Shown here piece after piece: positions 22,540-25,035 of a DNA stretch of 25,035 nucleotides (within the stretch, counting starts at the first letter, position 1; every line of letters begins with the position of its first letter). The position numbers and the translations under genes are program-made. The notes under the pieces were generated by a model. It did no database searches, was not told the origin of the DNA, and saw only the letters and a program-made list of their open reading frames with translations. Source of the stretch: MGBC108787 sp964430695 (GTDB lineage: Bacteria > Bacillota_I > Bacilli_A > RF39 > UBA660); the NCBI GenBank assembly GCA_964430695.1, contig CAYSFO010000020.1, forward strand, positions 1 to 25,035, written 5' to 3'.

Positions 22540-22561
22540 AAAAAACAAGCTTAATCGCTTG
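22540..22561 (-). terminator. Terminator of HTH-repeat paralogue 2, stop codon in loop
   Basis: On the minus strand CAAGC-GATTAA-GCTTG is followed by TTTTTT. The TAA stop (22551-22553) is in the loop. The AAGC-nnn-TAA-GCTTG layout matches the end of paralogue 1. Confidence 0.8.
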
Positions 22562-23570
22562 ATTTTTGCAATTTTCTTAATACTTCTCTATTACCACTGT
22601 AAACCCATACTTGATGTGATTCAATATAAGTAAAGTCTTTCATAAGACCTTGATCAAAGTCTAATATGTAATAAAGTTCACTTAAAGTAAACGAAACATC
22701 TGAATCAGTTAAAAGAACATTTTGTACTCGTTCATCAAGACTTAATAACTTATAGGCAGAAATTCCAATACCTTCTAAAAATTGATAATAAATGAAATCT
22801 CTTTTAATATGCTCCATACGATTATAACTTACTACAAAACTTTCTAATTCTTTATCTGTTACTTTATCTTGAATATCTAAGCCTTTTAAAAACTCACTTT
22901 GATAAATTTTCCATAAATATTGAAATTTTCTTACATCATTTTTAAAGGCAGAAAAAGTACGAGCAAACACTTCTTTTTCAATAGCCTCTTGATAACTAAA
23001 ACCTTTTCGCAACCAAAAGTTTAATTGATTAGAGTCTAATTTATATTTTTGAGCAATTGATCTTAACTGAACACCAAAATATTTAGCACTTCTTCCCAAG
23101 TTATTTTCCCTTATAATTAATGAATCTTGAACAGCATCATATAAATTCATACCCTTTTGAATTCCTTTATGAATTCTTGTTAAATTTAATTGTTCGCGAT
23201 TGCAAAAATCAGTTAAGCTAGCATATTCTAAAGGCAAGCCTATTTCGCGTAAATACTCCAACGTTTGAGCCTCTTTTTCTTTCTTTTCTTTTTGATATTT
23301 TACTATTTCCTCTTGTGACATACCTTTATGAAATCCTCTACTAATTGCATTTGTAGATATTTTCGTTTCTTTAGAAATTTGTTTTATAGTAACATTAGTA
23401 GCTTTTTGCTTTAAATCCAAACAATACTTAAAAGCTTCTTGAGCAGACAAACCTTTTTTTCTTTTATTATAATATACAGTTCTATTTAAATCTAATTCTT
23501 TGAAAATTTTTAATATTTGATATTCTTTTCCTTCATGTATGACAGTTCTATCCTCATACTTATTATTCAA
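22551..23570 (-). CDS. HTH-repeat protein, paralogue 2
   Basis: This 339-residue protein is paralogous over its whole length to the gene at 21457-22458. HTH-like units: EYQILKIFKELDLNRTVYYN then KRKKGLSAQEAF; VTIKQISKETKISTNAISRG; LTDFCNREQLNLTRIHKGIQ then KGMNLYDAV; FGVQLRSIAQKYKLDSNQLN then GFSYQEAIEKEVF. The last unit is closest to the 740-residue repeat type. The C-terminal domain (about 205-339) keeps YNRMEHIKRDFIYYQFLEGI, LSLDERV, SELYYILDFDQGLM and WVYSGN. The start is taken as TTG 23570, nine bases after AAAGGGGG; the TTG at 23579 abuts that site. It is transcribed from its own promoter just after the rplT terminator. Probably a DNA-binding regulator; targets unknown. Confidence 0.75.
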   Translation of the reverse strand: MNNKYEDRTVIHEGKEYQILKIFKELDLNRTVYYNKRKKGLSAQEAFKYCLDLKQKATNVTIKQISKETKISTNAISRGFHKGMSQEEIVKYQKEKKEKEAQTLEYLREIGLPLEYASLTDFCNREQLNLTRIHKGIQKGMNLYDAVQDSLIIRENNLGRSAKYFGVQLRSIAQKYKLDSNQLNFWLRKGFSYQEAIEKEVFARTFSAFKNDVRKFQYLWKIYQSEFLKGLDIQDKVTDKELESFVVSYNRMEHIKRDFIYYQFLEGIGISAYKLLSLDERVQNVLLTDSDVSFTLSELYYILDFDQGLMKDFTYIESHQVWVYSGNREVLRKLQKSSD

Positions 23571-23600
23571 AACTTTCAACCCCCTTTAAAAACTGGAATT

Positions 23601-23628
23601 ATTATACTTCATACTTTTAAAATGTCAA
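23601..23628 (-). promoter_or_regulatory. Promoter of HTH-repeat paralogue 2
   Basis: Perfect hexamers: TTGACA (23623-23628), 16-bp spacer, TATAAT (23601-23606). It begins directly after the T-run of the rplT terminator. Confidence 0.8.
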
Positions 23629-23650
23629 GAAAAAATACCCTTTCGGATAT
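23629..23650 (-). terminator. Terminator of the infC-rpmI-rplT operon
   Basis: On the minus strand ATATCC-GAAA-GGGTAT (6 bp including one G-T pair, GNRA tetraloop) is followed by TTTTTC. It overlaps the last base of the rplT stop codon. Confidence 0.8.
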
Positions 23651-24237
23651 TATTTTAAATTACTAATAATTTCATCTTTTTTCATAGTAGAATAACCTTT
23701 TACACCTTGTTCTTTTGCAATAGCTTTTAATTCTGCTAGAGTCATTTTACTATAATCTTTTTTGGCTTCTTTTTTAGGAGATTCTTTTACTTCTTTTTCT
23801 GTTTTCTCTTCTTTTTTTGCAGTGACAGTTTTCTTTTCAACTTTTTCTTCTTTTGCTATTGTTTTTTCTACTTTCTTTCCACTTTTTAAATCATCCTTAG
23901 CAATATCTACTAAATTTGTAAATGATTTTGGATCATCAATAGCAAGTTCTGATAACATTTTTCTATTTACTGTAATACCTGCAATATTTAAACCATTAAT
24001 GAATTTAGAATAGCTAATATCATTTTCACGACATCCAGCATTGATTCTTGTAATCCATAATTTTCTGAAGTTTCTTTTATTCGCTCTTCTATCACGATAC
24101 GCATATTCTCCACTATGGAAAACTTGTTCTTGTGCTGTTTTATATAATCTATGTTTACTTCCAAAGTAACCTTTAGCTTCTTTTAATACTTTTCTTCTTC
24201 TGTTTTTAGAAACAGTTCCACCTTTAACTCTTGTCAT
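23650..24237 (-). CDS. rplT: Ribosomal protein L20 with C-terminal Rho_N/SAP-like extension
   Basis: Residues 1-116 are ordinary L20 (MTRVKGGTVSKNRRRKVLKE, then FRKLWITRINAGCRENDISY), a 23S rRNA-binding large-subunit assembly protein and, in Bacillus, the autogenous repressor of this operon. Residues 117-161 are a Lys/Glu linker. Residues 162-195 (DYSKMTLAELKAIAKEQGVK, then GYSTMKKDEIISNLK) match the short Rho N-terminal/SAP-type helix-extended-loop-helix fold that binds nucleic acid. The total of 195 residues compares with the usual 115-120. The frame is continuous with no sign of fusion by frameshift. The start is ATG 24237 with TAGGAGG upstream. It is the last gene of the operon. Confidence 0.93.
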   Translation of the reverse strand: MTRVKGGTVSKNRRRKVLKEAKGYFGSKHRLYKTAQEQVFHSGEYAYRDRRANKRNFRKLWITRINAGCRENDISYSKFINGLNIAGITVNRKMLSELAIDDPKSFTNLVDIAKDDLKSGKKVEKTIAKEEKVEKKTVTAKKEEKTEKEVKESPKKEAKKDYSKMTLAELKAIAKEQGVKGYSTMKKDEIISNLK

Positions 24238-24252
24238 TTATAAAACCTCCTA

Positions 24253-24450
24253 CTAGATTACTGACTTAATTCTGTCAGTATCTCCTTTACTTAATGTTCC
24301 TTTAACCCTTCTTTGTCTTACTTGCTTAGCACTATCTTTATTTGTTTTATGGTTTCCACCACTCTTTTTATAAGATAATGTTCCATTCGCTCTTTTTTTG
24401 AAAACTTTACTACTTGCTTTATGTGTTTTTTGTTTTGGTCCTTTAGCCAT
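24253..24450 (-). CDS. rpmI: Ribosomal protein L35
   Basis: This 65-residue basic protein (MAKGPKQKTHKASSKVFKKR at the start, LSKGDTDRIKSVI at the end) fits L35: KTH near the start, a Lys/Arg-rich body, and the final SKGD..RI. It is a small structural component of the 50S subunit. The start is ATG 24450 with AAGGATG eight bases upstream. It lies between infC (16-base gap) and rplT (15-base gap) in the classic infC-rpmI-rplT order. Confidence 0.95.
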   Translation of the reverse strand: MAKGPKQKTHKASSKVFKKRANGTLSYKKSGGNHKTNKDSAKQVRQRRVKGTLSKGDTDRIKSVI

Positions 24451-24466
24451 AATACATCCTTCTTTC

Positions 24467-24997
24467 TTACTTTTCTTTTTTAGGTGCTAAAATGATATAC
24501 ATAACTTTCCCTTCCAATTTTGGTTCGGTTTCTATTTCTGCATAATCACTTAACGCATCGGCAAATTTCATTAAGACTTCTCGTCCAAGTTCTGGATGAG
24601 CCATTTGTCTTCCTTTAAAACGAACTAGACCTTTTATTTTATGCCCCTTTTCTAAATAAGAAGCAGCATTCTTTTTACGGGTTTCAAAATCATGGATATC
24701 AATCGTTACAGACAAACGATATTCTTTTACCTCTTTATTTGTCTCGCGTTGCTTTTTTTGTGCTTCTTTTTGTTTCTTTTGACGCTCGTATTTATATTTA
24801 TTATAATCCATTACTTTAGCAACAGCAGGACTAGCACCAGCATTCATTAATACTAAATCAAGTCCAGCATAATTTGCAAGTGTCAAGGCATCCTCTAATT
24901 TTTTTAAACCCATTTGCTCTCCATTTGGTCCAATTACCATTAACTCTGGTACTTTTATCTCCTCGTTAATTGGTAAGTCGTTTTTATTATTTGCTAT
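24467..24997 (-). CDS. infC: Translation initiation factor IF-3 with non-AUG start
   Basis: IF-3 binds the 30S subunit, prevents premature 50S joining and checks the start codon. Family marks are INEEIKVPELMVIGPNGEQM at the N-terminus, LDLVLMNAGASPAVAKVMDY, KYKYERQKKQKEAQKKQRE as the linker, and VRFKGRQMAHPELGREVL in the C-domain. The first ATG in frame (24940) would remove about 19 conserved residues. Homology runs upstream to a GGAGGTG site at 25005-25011, after which ATT (25003, spacing 3 from GGAGG) and ATA (24997, spacing 9) are the only candidate starts. I chose ATA on spacing (176 residues); ATT would give 178. A rare AUU/AUA start is the known basis of IF-3 autoregulation. Confidence 0.9.
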   Translation of the reverse strand: MANNKNDLPINEEIKVPELMVIGPNGEQMGLKKLEDALTLANYAGLDLVLMNAGASPAVAKVMDYNKYKYERQKKQKEAQKKQRETNKEVKEYRLSVTIDIHDFETRKKNAASYLEKGHKIKGLVRFKGRQMAHPELGREVLMKFADALSDYAEIETEPKLEGKVMYIILAPKKEK

Positions 24998-25035
24998 ATA
25001 AATGCACCTCCATACATTATAAAAGGTAGATACAA

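Noticed and set aside
25016..25021. TATAAT just upstream of infC as a promoter
   Set aside because: It lies only four bases before GGAGG, which would put the transcript start inside the ribosome binding site; the true leader probably lies outside the window.

Overview
This is a very AT-rich 25 kb chromosomal window from a low-GC Gram-positive bacterium (Bacillota, Bacilli). The signs are a SufU-type SUF operon, the Firmicutes-specific replication initiator DnaB, an omega subunit with a PSID/SKY N-terminus, strong GGAGG-type ribosome binding sites, a tRNA-Met close to the Bacillus elongator Met tRNA, and a VanY-like D,D-carboxypeptidase. Trp is read from TGG at the sites I checked. Every confidently called intact gene ends in TAA or TAG. 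Gene style (Mollicutes-like AT bias, short intergenic spaces, Rho_N tail on L20) suggests an uncultured gut Bacilli lineage near Erysipelotrichia or RF39; that placement is inference.

Layout. 1-272: the 3' end of an Rpn/PD-(D/E)XK transposase-like gene, converging on a minus-strand SUF operon (sufC-sufD-sufS-sufU, 256-3298) that lacks sufB and has a short SufD. 3362-6696: dnaB preceded by two tandem TPR-like paralogues, the first broken by one in-frame TGA. 6794-9707: rpoZ, a DUF2779 Cas4-like/DEDD nuclease, an orphan prepilin and a CotD-like Cys/His-rich coat protein. 9810-12668: an ffh-fhs pair (SRP GTPase and formate-THF ligase). 12669-17000: an accessory stretch with an unknown helical protein behind a hairpin-rich leader or small RNA, a dinD remnant, and a 740-residue protein of eight tandem helix-turn-helix-like repeats ending in a sigma-70-like region, then tRNA-Met. 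17079-21460: plus-strand genes (a 724-residue coiled-coil protein with a WG-like domain, an unknown 198-residue protein, a membrane-anchored D,D-carboxypeptidase) and a small divergent unknown gene. 21457-23570: two paralogous HTH-repeat proteins. 23650-24997: rplT-rpmI-infC, with an extended L20 and a non-AUG infC start.

How the parts relate. Housekeeping modules (Fe-S assembly, replication initiation, SRP, one-carbon metabolism, translation) are interspersed with lineage-specific genes. Three lineage-specific genes (14266-16488, 21457-22458, 22551-23570) share arrays of a 'GIPL..YC...ISY..I' type helix-turn-helix module, one of them joined to a sigma-like tail. This is the best candidate for an undescribed regulatory system here. 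Several genes have stop codons inside their own terminator hairpins, and some promoters start within or directly after the preceding terminator, so the accessory genes look like tightly packed, individually transcribed units.
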